64,000 bases of DNA from Papio anubis. Taxonomy: Eukaryota > Chordata > Mammalia > Primates > Cercopithecidae. Location: contig NC_044981.1 in NCBI RefSeq assembly GCF_008728515.1, positions 112,521,702 through 112,585,701 on the forward strand, in the 5' to 3' direction. Each line of letters begins with the position of its first letter. Position 1 is the stretch's first letter. Below are positions 23,388 to 35,300 of the stretch, in pieces. Both the position numbers and the translations under genes were made by a program. Below the pieces are notes generated by a model. It saw nothing but the letters and a program-made list of their open reading frames with translations. It was not told the origin of the DNA and did not search any database.

Positions 23388-26300
23388 ATGACGGCTGCCG
23401 CCGCTACCAAGATCCTTCTGTGCCTCCCGCTTCTGCTCCTGCTGCCGCGCTGGTCCCAGACTGGGCGAGACGGTGAGTTAGTGGATGGAGCTTAAGCGGG
23501 GCGGGGGCCAAACCTGGGGGGCAGCAGGTTTCAGAGGAGGGGAGGCTTCTGGAAGCACGGGGGAGATCTCCCCGAACTGAGCGCCCGTTCAGTTCCGATC
23601 GGCGGCTCCTTCCTGCCCTGTCCACTCCCCGAGGCTGCTTCTTGCCAGGGGAGAGGCGAAATGGAGCAGGGTGGAAAGGAGGCTGACAGGAGGGTGGAGG
23701 GGCCAGAGGGCTGCAGAGAGCGAGGTGGAACTGGGATCCCTGGTGCAGCCTGGCAGCCCCGCCGCCTTCGGGAAGGAAAAATCAGAGCCCCGGGAACCGG
23801 AGCTGGGGACAGGACAGGGGTGAAGCAGCGTTCCACAGGGACACAGGCCTGCTCTGCTCTCACCCGCTCTCCACCACAGGAACCCTCCAGCACCCCCAGG
23901 GCTCCCTGCCCTTGAATGTTTCCCTGCACTTTCCTGCATACATTCACCTACACCCAGGAGCTCAGCAGACACCCCCCACCCCTCCCCTCACCATCCACTG
24001 CCACCACCCAGGTCACATCCTCTTACTCCCCACTTCAGCCCAGCTGGTCACCCTAGAGGTCTCCCATCCATGAAGGGGCCCTCACCACTTCCTACACCAT
24101 GCGGCACCTTCTGCCTCTTGCCTGAGGACACACCCCAGCAAACACACCCCCTCCCCTCAGAACCTGTGCAGGAGGAGATGGGAAGCACCATTCCCTCCAG
24201 GAGACCCTGGGAACTCTGGTGAGTAGAGGCGCCCACTTCTGCCCTTGGGGCCCGGACTCGCCTGTTCTTCCTACTGGGGAGTCAGCGTCATAGAGAACAG
24301 TCACTGTGTAGACACAGGTCAGCAAAGCCTTTTTAGAAAGGGAGGAAGGATGCCCTGTGATCTTTGCAGGCCTTGGGTTCTCCGTCTCTGTGTCCAGTCC
24401 TGTCCCTTTGTAGAGCAACAGCAGGCAATGGCAACCTGCAAATGAGGGGGGACCAGATTCAGACCCTGTCCTAGGTTGCTGATCCCAGATGAGGGGATTA
24501 CAGTGTCCCAGTGAATAGTGCCCCATCCCCTATGGTGTCATTTCCAAGTGATGTCTCGGGGGCCAGTTGGAGAGCGGTCCTACCTTACCTGTGGCTTCTG
24601 GGTGGTGTGGATGTGATGGGAGTGGGGGTCCCATAGTTAGGGGCTTACTCTCCCCTCCTTTGCTGCTGAGTGGCATCTATGGTCCATGGGGACCATCAGG
24701 GATCTTCCCTGATGGTGTGATCTGAGGGTGAGGGGGTGCAGCCATGTTGTGTCCTGGGGATCGTGGCCAACTGCTTGTGCAGTTTCTTGGTTGCCATAAA
24801 TATCTTTGGAGAAGGTCATAAGGACTCATTGTACTTGCTGCCGGGTTAAAGAGTCCTTCCTCACTAGAAACTGGTGTCTTCTTCTAGTCATGGGTTCAGG
24901 GTCTGAGAAGTGGCTTCATTCTGCAAATTGGGCAAAGCCACCTTGTTCTTGATGGACTGGCTACTTTCAGCCTCCTGGTCATCCATCATTTGTTTTATCT
25001 GTTTCTTGTAATTATTTAAATCCAGCAGTATCCAGGTTGGGTTTCCATTTCTTTTGGACCTTGGACCCCTTTGTTCTATGAGCCACGGGCATAACTTTGT
25101 ATGACTGAGGTTCCCAGTTGGTATTGTGACTTCTCTAATCATTTCCATCATTGCACCCTCCTTGCTCCTGACAGTTGACAGCCTCCAGTTGGAATCTGTA
25201 ATTTCAGAATTTTTCATCCCATTACTACTGGGAGCCCATTTCTGGAACAGCATCTCCTACCGCCAAACCTGGTCTTCAGCAATAGGCATCCCTAAGCTTC
25301 ATTCCATGCCTTCTCATGGGGCCTTCTTTATATGCTGGGTAAGCAGGAGTCCTCCAGGTTTCCCATGAGCACAGTGGATGGAAATTGTTCTGGATTTTCA
25401 CACTTAGACCCCTCTGGCATGGGCACTTCTCTGAGCCCGTGATCCCTCCCTCTACTACCTGCCTTAGATATTCAGATTTTCTATTTCTTGCTGCGTGGAC
25501 CATCCCTTTGTCCAGGGTTTCAGGGAGGAATCCTCATAGCAGATGCACGCCATCACCAGGGGCTTTGCCAACATGTTAAATCTTGTGACCATGATAATTA
25601 ATTCTTCTTTATCCAACTGGTTCCATCCTCAGTCCATCCTACCATGCACCAGCACACTCAGGGGCAGCCCCCACACCCTCTCCCACCTCCCACAGTCCAC
25701 ATGGGCTGCTGCTGAAGATCCTCTGCCAACCAGGCCCTTCCTCCTCTAGCAGTCCTGGCACCCCTTTAGCAAGGTCATGTCTTGACCAATGTGGGCAGAG
25801 GGGCAGTGGGACATGTTTGGGGACAAGTGGTTTCTCAGCAGGCAGAGACCTCCTCCTCCTCCTCCTCCTCCTCCTCCTCTTCCTTGTCCTCATGCGAGGG
25901 GCAAGCACTCGCCTTAATCTTGTGGACACCACAGTTCTGGAGGGGGAACTCCTTCCTGGGCCAGCCCAGCCTGCCAGAGGTGTCCTCTTATTGTCACAGT
26001 GTGGAGGAGGGGCTAACTAGGGGTCTTTGTCTCCCCACCCACCCCTCACCTGCCTTTCTCCACAGACCCTCACTCTCTTTGCTATGACATCACCATCATC
26101 CCTAAGTTCAGACCTGGACCACAGTGGTGTGCGGTTCAAGGCCAGGTGGATAAAAAGACTTTTCTTCACTATGACTGTAGCAACAAGACAGTCACATCCG
26201 TCAGTACCCTGGGGAAGAAACTAAATGTCACAAAGGCCTGGAAAGCACAGAACCCAGTACTGAGACAGGTGGTGGACATGCTCACAGAGCAACTGCTTGA

Positions 26301-29300
26301 CATTCAGCTGGAGAATTACACACCCAGGGGTAAGTTTCAGATGGCCCAGGACAGGAGGGAGCAGATACAGTGGTAGGTTAGAGGCATTTATAGTTTTCAG
26401 GTAAAAATACAAATGGGGGCTGGGCGCGGTGGCTCATGACTACAATCCCAGCACTTCAGGAGGCCGAGGTGGGCCGATCACAAGGTCAGGAATTCGAGAC
26501 CAGCCTGACCAACATGGTGAAACACTGTCTCTACTAAAAATGCAAAAATTTGCTGGGTGTGGTGATGCACACCTGTAATCCCAACTACTTGGGAGACTGA
26601 GGCAGGAGGATCCCTTGAACCCAGGAGGCAGAGACTGCAGAAGGCTGAGGTGGTGCCACTGCACTCCAACCTGGGCAACAGAGTGAGACTTTATCTCGGA
26701 AAAAAAAAAAAAAAGGCCGGGCGCGGTGGCTCAAGCCTGTAATCTCAGCATTTTGGGAGGCCAAGGCAGGCGGATCACAAGGTCAGGAGATCGAGACCAT
26801 CCTGGTTAACACAGTGAAAACCCATCTGTACTTTCTGTGAGTCTCCGCTGCTACTTTCTGGCTCTGGGAGCCCCGGTGGCTCTGCAGCAGCCTCGGCCAC
26901 CCTGTGACCTGCGGGTATTGGGACATCCCTAGCTGACGCTGGGACACCCGGGAGGCCAAGGAACGGACTCCATGGCTTTTGAGGATGTGGCTGTGAACTT
27001 TACCCAGCAGGAACGGGCTTTGCTAGATTCTTAGAAGAATCTCTCCAGAGAAGTGATGCAGGAAACCTGCAGGAACCTGGCTTCTGTAGAAATCATATGG
27101 TACGAAAGCATAGAAGGTAGTCAGTATGGACAAGTTGTCAGCCACATTCCAAATCTTGATCTGAATGAGAACATTTCTACTGGATTAAAACAATGTGAAT
27201 GCAGTATTTGTGGAAAAGTCTTTGTACGTCATTCCCTCCTTAATAGGCACATCCCAGCTCACTCAGGATACAAACCATATGGAGAGAAGCAATATAAATG
27301 TGAACAGTGTGGGAAACTCTTCGTTTCTGTTCCGGGTGTTAGAAGACAGAGGATAATGCACAGTGGAAATCCAGCTTATAAATGTACGATATGTGGGAAA
27401 GCTTTTCATTTTCTCAAATCAGTTGAAAGACCTCAGAGAACTCACACAGGAGAAAAATCCTATAAATGTAAACAATGTGGTAAAGCATTCACTGTTTCCG
27501 GTTCTTGTCTAATACATGGACGAACTCACACTGGAGAGAAACCCTACGAATGTAAGGAATGTGGGAAAACAGATTTTCTTGTTCTTTTAAGATGCATGAA
27601 AGGACTCACACTGGAGAAAGATGTACCAAATGTGATAGAGCCTTCAGCTGTTCCACTTCCCTTCATGACCATGGAAGCATTCATACCGGAGAGAGACCCT
27701 ATGAATGTAAACAATGTGGCAAAGCCTTGAGTCGTTTGAGTTCCCTTTGTAACCATAGAAGTACTCATACTGGAGAGAATACCCTATAAATGTAAACAAT
27801 GTGACCAAGCCTTCCGTCGCCTCAGTTCCCTTCACCTCCACGAAAGAATTCATACTGGAGAAAAACCCTATGAATGTAAGACATGCGGTAAAGCCTACAC
27901 TTGTTCCACTTACGTTACTCGCCACTAAAGAAGTCATGAAGTAGAGGTTGGGTGTAGTAACTCAGCCTATAATCCCAGCAAAAAAAAAAAAAGAAAACCC
28001 ATCTGTACTAAAAATACAAAAAATTAGCCGGGCGTGGTGGTGGGCGCCTGTAGTCCCAGCTACTTGGGAGGCTGAGGCAGGAGAATGGTGTGAACCCGGG
28101 AGGCGGAGCTTGCAGTAAGCCAAGAATGTGCCACTGCACTCCATCCAGCCTGGGTGACAGAACGAGACTCCGTCTCAAAAAAAAAAAAAAAAAAAAAAAA
28201 AGGAGGGTCATCTCACCCCTCAAGAGGTATAGAGGCAAGGCCAAGATGTGGCAGAGAGAGTAAGGCCAGGAAATTGTAAGGGGAACAGGATGTGGGTATA
28301 AAATTTGTCAAGACCAGAGCTGATCTCTCTCTGATGTGGGCAGAACCCCTCACCCTGCAGGCCCGGATGTCTTGTGAGCAGAAAGCCGAAGGACACAGCA
28401 GTGGATCTTGGCAGTTCAGTTTCAATGGACAGGTCTTCCTGCTCTTTGACTCAGAGAACAGAATGTGGAAAATGGTTCATCCTGGAGCAAGAAAGATGAA
28501 AGAAAAGTGGGAGAATGACAAGGATGTGACCATGTCCTTCCATTACATCTCAATGGGAGACTGCACAAGATGGCTTGGGGACTTCTTGATGGACATGGAC
28601 AGCACCCTGGAGCCAAGTGCAGGAGGTAAGAGCTGTAAAAGAAACGGGGATCTGGAATGAGATCAGAAACGGGGATCTGAAGAAACTAGTTCTTGAGTTC
28701 AGTTTCAGTCATCCCAGTGTACATGTTTATGTTAAAATGACCCCCTCATGGGGCGCTCCTCTTGGGGGTGCTGGCGTGCCTGTGCTCTCCTGTCCTCCTC
28801 TCCCTTCTCCCTCCTGACTCCTGTTCCTCATTACATTTGCTGCTGCTCCGCACACTGCGGATTTCTCACCAGCCTTGAAATTGCAGGTGTCACTGTGTTT
28901 TCAGACCTTTCTCCTTAGTGTTTCCTCTTTTTATAATCACTTTTCCTTTCCTTTCCCTCGTCTGCTGGAAATCCATCAAAACCACCTCCAATGCCAGCCC
29001 AGAGACCCTCCCCTCCCCAACTCTGGAGAATCACCTCCTTTTCCACCACAGCAGGAGGGTGGGCTGTGCTGTCACCTTGCTTCCCTCAGCAGCTGTGTGA
29101 GCTCCCTGAGGACAAGGGACACCCCCTCTCCCTTCCTAACCCAGGACCTGTCACACCGGTGCCCCACGCCAGCGGGGAGGGGACAAAACTTTTGCCTTCT
29201 GGGATGACCTAGGGTGGCAGGAACTGAGGAGGTGTCTCCTCAGATTTGGGGCCTGGACAAGGGTTGCCACTTTTGTTTTTCCATTTCAGCACCACTCACC

Positions 29301-29399
29301 ATGTCCTCAGGCACAACCCAACTCAGGGCCATGGCCACCACCCTCATCCTTTGCTGCCTCCTCATCATCCTCTGCTGCTTCATCCTAGCTGGCATCTGA
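23388..29399 (+). CDS. ULBP2: ULBP2-like NKG2D ligand, four coding exons, intact
   Basis: Coding exons are 23388-23472, 26066-26329, 28344-28625 and 29290-29399, joining to 246 codons plus stop, the length of human ULBP2. All introns are phase 1 with GT/AG ends. Exon 1 encodes a signal peptide (MTAAAATKILLCLPLLLLL). Exon 2 is the alpha1 domain (DPHSLCYDIT, QWCAVQGQ, HYDC) with potential N-glycosylation at NKT, NVT and NYT. Exon 3 is alpha2 (MSCEQKAEG, MGDCTRW, probable disulfide pair). Exon 4 is a short hydrophobic tail ending CCFILAGI, a GPI-attachment signal. There is no alpha3 domain. The family binds NKG2D on NK and T cells when displayed on stressed or infected cells. The symbol rests on resemblance to remembered ULBP2 and position upstream of ULBP1 on the same strand. 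RAET1L and RAET1G are close relatives, so a macaque-specific paralogue is possible. No stop or frameshift is seen. Confidence 0.9.
25852..25882. repeat. TCC trinucleotide microsatellite before ULBP2 exon 2
   Basis: About ten CTC/TCC units about 185 bases before exon 2, inside intron 1. The pseudogene has the equivalent interrupted tract at about 62070-62112. Open frames with R- or S-runs over it are artefacts. Confidence 0.9.
26417..26714 (+). mobile_element. AluS-like element in ULBP2 intron 2 (shared with pseudogene)
   Basis: A full Alu beginning about 90 bases after exon 2. The pseudogene unit has its counterpart at 62645-62938 at the same position, so it was present before those two units duplicated. 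ULBP1 intron 2 is only about 214 bases and has none. Confidence 0.88.
26715..28201 (+). mobile_element. AluY split by a zinc-finger retrocopy
   Basis: The Alu starts GGCCGGGCGCGG near 26715 with the CTCAAGCCTG variant, stops at about 26832, and resumes at 28010, ending in a long A tail by 28201. It is directly after the older AluS and has no counterpart in the pseudogene unit, so it came after the unit 1/unit 3 duplication. Confidence 0.88.
26833..27992 (+). pseudogene. KRAB C2H2 zinc-finger processed pseudogene inside an AluY
   Basis: An intronless copy of a KRAB zinc-finger mRNA (DNA-binding transcriptional repressor family). The 5'UTR-like GC-rich stretch starts at 26833. The KRAB box reads MAFEDVAVNFTQQ from 26972 and stops at TAG 27032. 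C2H2 fingers with HTGEK linkers follow from about 27198 to 27930 (CSICGKVF, CEQCGKLF, CTICGKAF, CKQCGKAF, CKECGK and later ones), roughly nine in all, spread over three frames by frameshifts. A run of A ends it at about 27992. A 17-base target-site duplication (26816-26832 and 27993-28009) flanks it. The retrocopied 3' end itself contains the start of an Alu. I do not name the parent gene. No intact product is expected. Confidence 0.92.
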
Positions 29400-29421
29400 G
29401 GAGAGTCGTTTAGAGTGACAG
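29400..29421 (+). other. ULBP2-like exon 4 3'UTR part and splice donor
   Basis: After the TGA at 29397-29399 the exon continues to GTGACAG|GTACTG, a splice donor at 29422. A fifth, non-coding exon follows at 30683. The same arrangement is seen in ULBP1 (donor at 49727). Confidence 0.7.
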
Positions 29422-30682
29422 GTACTGTGGGCAGAATTGCAAGTGGAGCAAGGAGCAGGTGGGTGAGGAGGGAGGACGGGAAAAGAGAATTCCCAGAGTC
29501 CCACCCCTCCCCGTGGCTGGGACCTTCTCATCCTGACATGAGACAGGTGAATGAGACCTTGTGTCACCTGTTGGCAATGACCTGGGCAGCTCATTCCTGA
29601 GTACTGATGGATTCTCACCTTCAGAGTCCAGAGGGAAATGGAGGGGCCCATACCAAGGCTCAGAGTCTGTTGAGCTTGACGTTTAATAAGTTCGGGCATG
29701 ATTCAGAGCAGGTTCTTATTCAGGAAGGGTGTGTGGCCTGCAGGCAGCAGGAATTCAGACATGGGCAGTTCTCTTAACTGAGTTAGGTGCATCATGGTAG
29801 TTTTACATGAGGTGTGACAAGGGAAGGGGGATTCCATCTCTGAGGCTAAGAGAGAGACCTGGGTGTAATCACAGGAGGAGGGGGCTGGGAGAGCCTTGGT
29901 ACACCTAATGGAAAAGGTGGGAGTGCAGGGCTACCTTCCTACAGAAAGCGGCTTGGGTTCCAGGAATTAAGGTGGAAGGTGAAGAGTAGAGGATGCTCAA
30001 GAGAAGGATTTTTTAAAAGTCAGTCTCATGAACCCGTGGGTTTGCGTCTGGGCCCTGAGGCAGCTCCCCTGCCATCACCCTCCTGCACACCCCAGATCCT
30101 GAGCCCACTGATGGCCCTGTCAGGAGCAGAGTGGACTCAGAGGAAGGAGGGTCTGAGCTGCTGCTGGGGTTCCATGGGCACCACTGGGCTGGACCAGGAA
30201 TGGATAAGGTGGAACAGGGACAGATACCTTCAGAGCTATGGGTGCTGCTCCCAGTGTGAGGAAAGGCTCAAGAAGAAGGGGAAAGAATGATGTTTGCCTG
30301 CAGGTCCACACAAGGCCAAGGGCACAGGAATACAGAACCCTGTCTTTGGATGTCTGCCCCACTCCTTGCCATGTTTTAGGCCCTCTCATCAGATCATAGA
30401 GAGGGCCTTGAGTGAGGGCACGGACCCATCACTACCAGCTTCAGACCTGTGGGCCCCTCCACTCCATGCCCTGGTCAGGTGCAGGGCCTGGACTGACTCT
30501 GTGATGTGACAAAGGAGGAAAGAGGTTGGTCCAAGCTGCAGTCGCCAGGGTTGGGGCTCAAGGGAAAAATAGGTCCCTTAGTGCAGGGGGCTGTGACACA
30601 TGGAGTAACCAGTGAAAGATTACCCTGGAAAAGTGATCCGGGTTCTCTGCCTGTTAAACCAACATTTGTGTCCCCTTTGAAG

Positions 30683-31205
30683 GTTAAAGATGACACCAAA
30701 AAGCCCCTGTGAGCAGGTTCTCAATCAAACTCGTCCTTCTGGCTGGCGACTTGCCCACCACCTACTGTGTGTGTCCAGAGGCCTCCAGCAGATCATGATG
30801 ACACCATGGACCAATAGCTCATTCACTGCCTTGATTCCTTTTGCCAACAATTTTACCAGTGGTTATTCCTAACATATTATGCAATTTTCTCTTGGTGCTA
30901 CCTGATGGAATTTTTGCACTTAAAGTTCTGGCTGACTAAACAAGATATGTCAACATTTTCTTTCTTCTGCTTTTGTTTGGAAAATCAAGTACTTCTTTCA
31001 ATGATGATCTCTTTCTTGCAAATGATATTGTCAGTGAAACAATCATGTTAGACTTCAGACCTCCAGGGATTCCTTCCATGTTTTGAAAGAGAAATGTTTA
31101 ATTATTTAATAACAAAAAAATTATATTAATGATACTTTCCTTTAGTGTACTTTCCTTTAATGTATTATTCTGTACTGATATTTAAATAAAAAGTTATATT
31201 TCCCA
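30683..31205 (+). other. ULBP2-like exon 5, 3'UTR with poly(A) signal
   Basis: Acceptor CCTTTGAAG|GTTAAAGATGAC at 30683. The stretch resembles the remembered human ULBP2 3'UTR (ATGATGACACCATGG, TTCTGGCTGACTAAACAAG). AATAAA lies at 31185-31190, giving an end near 31205. The open frames here are not coding. Confidence 0.75.
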
Positions 31206-31289
31206 AAAACCTACAGAGTTTGGAATTTTGTTCTATTACTCAGTAGAGGATTAATGTTACTTCATTTTTCCTCCATGATATGGAGTAAT

Positions 31290-32240
31290 AAACGAGTGAT
31301 TCTACCAGATTTTGTATGGGAAAAGAGAATCCACAAAACATGGTTGAAAAAAATCAGAGACAACACAAATACATGGAAAAATATTTCATGCTCATGGATG
31401 GGAGAATCAACTTAGTTAAAATGGCCATACTTCCAAAAGCAATTTATAGATGCAACACTGTCTCTATCAATACCAATGTCACTTTTCACAAATTAGAAAA
31501 ATCTAATCTAAAAGTTATCTGGAATTTAAAAAGAGCCCAAATAGCCAAAACAATCAAAAGCAAAAAGAACAAAGCCAGAGGCATCACATTGCCTGACTTC
31601 AAACTATAATATAAGGCTACGGTGATCAAAACAGAATGGTACTGGTACAAAAATAGACACTCAAATCAGTGAAACAGAATAGAGCTCAGAAAGAAACCTT
31701 CACACCTTCTAACCTTCAACAAAATCAACAAAAACAAACAATGGGGAAAGAGTCCTAATTCAACAAATGGTGCTGGGATAACTGGCTAGCCATGTGCAGA
31801 AGAATAAAACTGAACCTCTACCTTTCACCATATATGCAAAATAACTCGACATGAATTAAAGGTTTAAATGTAAGTCCTAAAACTATAAAAATTCTGGAAG
31901 ATAAGCTAGGAAATGCCACTTTGGACATAGGGCCTGACAAACATATCATGATGAAGACACCAAAAGCATTTGCAACCAAAAAACAAAAATTCATAAATGG
32001 GACCTCATTAAAGAGCTTCTCCACAGTTAAAAAAAAAAAAATTAGCAACACAGTAAACAGCCTAAAGGATGGGAGAAATATCTGCAATCTGTGTGTCTGA
32101 CAAAGCTCTAATATCCAGAATCTACACAGAACTTAAACAACTCAACAAGCAAGAACAAAATCCCAATTAAAAAATAAGCACAGAATGTGAACAGACACTT
32201 TTCAAAAGAAGACTTGCAAGTGGTCAGCAAACATGAAAAA
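31290..32240 (+). mobile_element. L1 ORF2 fragment between units 1 and 2
   Basis: Plus-strand L1 ORF2, for example the 97-residue frame at 31316-31609 (MDGRINLVKMAILPKAIY, KKNKARGITLPDF). It runs on to the ORF2 end region near 32240, broken by stops. Confidence 0.85.
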
Positions 32241-32245
32241 ATGCT

Positions 32246-32371
32246 CTTTGGGAAGCCGCGGTGGGCAGATCACGAGCTCAGGAGTTTGAGACCAGCCTGA
32301 CCAACATGGTGAAACTCCGTCTCTACTAAAAATACAAAAATTAGCCAGGCATGATGGCGCACACCTGTAAC
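32246..32371 (+). mobile_element. Truncated Alu at the unit 2 duplicon edge
   Basis: Only the left monomer part of an Alu, stopping at GCACACCTGTAA. The next bases (CTTGTAATGGTGCATAGTC) are duplicon sequence paralogous to 15640. The boundary therefore lies inside an Alu. Confidence 0.8.
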
Positions 32372-32377
32372 TTGTAA

Positions 32378-35300
32378 TGGTGCATAGTCTAATGTTGAAA
32401 CTATAAAATACCTTGGACTGGTACTTTCTAGTGTTTTCCAGCAGATGGCACTGCTCATCTTTCAAATATTTCAGTAAGCCCAGCGGGTTTGCGCACAGCG
32501 AGTTTGTGCCCTGAGCTCCTTGGCACACAGCTTGGGATCCACAGCCAAGGGCTACAGAGAAGACAAAAGAGACGTTGGCATCATGGTGAAAGAGGAATCC
32601 ATAAAGAGTTCATTTTTGAGGATTGGGGCAGTTCCTTCTGCCCTGCAGATCAAGATGCCTTGAGGGCAAAGAGCAGAGGGGTGCTCTCTGGTGGCCCAGC
32701 AGTTCTGCCCCGGGGAGAATTCTCTTCTGCTACAGTGAAAACCAACAGGACGCTGCTTCATCCCGGGGGGACCAGGAAGATAGGTCAGAGTGAAGAGCTG
32801 TCTGAGTGTTTCAGATCACACAGTGACTGCTTGCTTGAGGGCTTCAGAACTCCTTCATGAACTGGGAGACAGCCCCTGAGGTGAAAGGTGCGTGGGCAGG
32901 ATGGGCCTGACAATGACAACTCTCAAGATGACGCGCAGTTTCTCCCATGTGTTTCTGTGTGTCTTTGTGTGTGCCCGTGTATGTGCATGGCTGTGTCTGT
33001 ATTTCTGCATGCATGTGTGTGTGTGTGTGTGCGCGCGCACATGCCTGTGTGGTATGAGTGTGTGTGAGAGACTGTGCCTGCATGTCTCTGTGTGTGTGCG
33101 TGTGTGTGTGTGTGATAACATGCCTGTATGAATGGTGAATGGGTTTTCTGGTTGAGTTGCTGTGGAGGGAGACAGGGTCTCCAGGGCGCTTCCTGCCCAC
33201 CCCTCCTTCTGTGTAGCCAGTAGCACAAATAGCACAATAAAAGGTAGTTTAATTTCATTTCATGCAAATGTAAAACTTTTGAGCTTCAAAAACGACTCCA
33301 TTTAGAAGGTAAAGAAAAAAAAAAAACTTCCAGAATGAGAGAAAATAATTGAAAATCATATATCTGGTACGGTACTGTTATTCTGAATATATAAAGAACT
33401 CTTGCAACTCAGTATTATAAAGTGAAGTAAGCCAATTTAAATATACACAAGGAATTTGAATAGACTTTTCTCCAATGTGAGACAGGTAAACTACACGGTG
33501 GTCTCAAAAGAATAGAAAATTCTAGGCAGCAGTTTCAGGTGACAAGCAAAAGGAATCTGTTGAAATATCTGCAGCGGTTCTGGGCTGATAAGATGCTGAA
33601 AAACAGCGTGTGGACCAAGCTGATTAAGAATAAGTGGACCCAACATGGCCCTGAATTTGACCTAGGTTTCACCTAGGACCTCATTATATGCTGACTAACA
33701 TACTAGTCAGCTCCCTAGCAGTTCTGAGAATACTCATATTTGGTGTAAAAATTCGAGGCACCAGAGTTCTAAGAAACCCTGTCCTTCTTCCAGAAATCTT
33801 CATGAATATTCCACCCGTTGATTGAAGAAACCCAGAAAGGTGGCAGCCCCAAGCCCCCTTGCCCCTGCCTGTCTCTTGAGTTCCCCTGCACTCCCTTGAG
33901 TATTTACTTTTCCTTTTACAATAAATCTCCATCCTTTCTCTATTTTCCTACAGGTCTTCAAATTCACTTCCCCAACCGCTGCCAAGAGCCCGGCACCAAG
34001 AGCTGGGGTCGCGGTCCCACCGGCGTTTGGGGACCTCCCCTTGCCCATCGGCATCAGAAGAAGAATGCAAATGGCAGTGAGCCCAGTAAAAGGCGCTCAG
34101 TGCCCACAGCCCTCAGGGAAATGCCAACCGCACCCACAAGAGGACGCCTCACCCCGCTGGAACGGGTGACCCCAAACACAGTGAGGCTGGAGGGGGTGGG
34201 GCCTGCGCTCCTTACAAGGCAGAGAGCAGGAGAGGGAGAGTTGGTGGAGTGTGGGGCTATGCCTATGTCATCCTCTTCCCATTTTCCTGGCAGAGGTTTC
34301 CCTTTGTTCTCTGGCCCTACCTGCTTTCTTCTTCTCCCTTTCTCTGGTTCTCCCTCCCATCCTTCATTTCCAACCATCCCAAGGTTTTCTCCGCTCCACG
34401 GCATCCATGCTCCGGGCCCCCAGCCCAGCTTATAAACCAGGAGCCCTGGACTGCGAGCGGCGGGATCCAGGAGGCGACAACTTGACGCCCCTTCCGGACC
34501 CTGGACACTCAGGATCTAGTAGCAGCCCCAGGGCAAGGAGGATGGGGGTCCTCGCGGGGCCCACACTGTCGGAGCCCCACGGATTCGAGCGGGACAGTGA
34601 GGTCTACACACTGAGCCGGTGACAAAGTCCTGGCGAGGATGAAGCAGGAGCCTCGTGCTCCTCTTCCCACCAGGCCCCGCATTTCCTTGATTCTTCTGAC
34701 ACGGGAACCGCGGGTCCGTTGCCGGGACCAGTGAGTCATCCCAGGTCTTCGAAAGGCCGTTTTTTTCCAGACACTGTGGACCGGGAGGCCCGGGGGTATC
34801 GGCCGGCAGCGGGGCACCCACTCCGGGGTCTCCACAGGGCGGGACCTGGGTCCGGAGCTCCCGCGAAGCAGACGCCCTGGGCGGAGCTCGCAGAAGCCAG
34901 AGAGGACGCGGAGGGGTGGAAACTGAAACTCCCAGGAGCGGAACTTTCCCCCAAAGTCGTCTGTGGTTGAAATCAGCAATCGCCTATAATATCCCCCCTG
35001 TGACAACACCCCCCAATATCTAGAACCAGTGCCTCCTCACTGAGGCAGCCCCGCAGGCCTCTGCTCGTGTTCCGCGTCCCAGGACCCTCGGGGCCCACAA
35101 CAGATCAGGCGAGCCCATCCGGTGACCCTCCCTGGGGCTCCCGGCCCCACTCTTTCTTACTTCTTCACCTACGTATTTTCACCTGTTTCAGGGTCGAAAC
35201 CATGAAAAGTCATGTGTGAAAGGCTCCCCTCGCCCCTGCTTGGGTCCACTCTCATTGGCCACAGCCCAGAATGAGACATTATTGGATTCTTTGAATCTTT

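Noticed and set aside
25639..25932. Arg-run or Ser-run frames beside ULBP2 exon 2
   Set aside because: Translations of the TCC microsatellite.
27053..27730. 225-residue zinc-finger frame as a live gene
   Set aside because: The KRAB box stops at 27032, frameshifts follow after 27560, the sequence is intronless, and it has an A tail and a target-site duplication. It is a retrocopy.
23388..29399. Assignment as RAET1L or RAET1G
   Set aside because: RAET1G is longer with a transmembrane/cytoplasmic tail, whereas exon 4 here gives a short GPI-type tail. Position before ULBP1 on the same strand favours ULBP2 over RAET1L, but the latter is not excluded.
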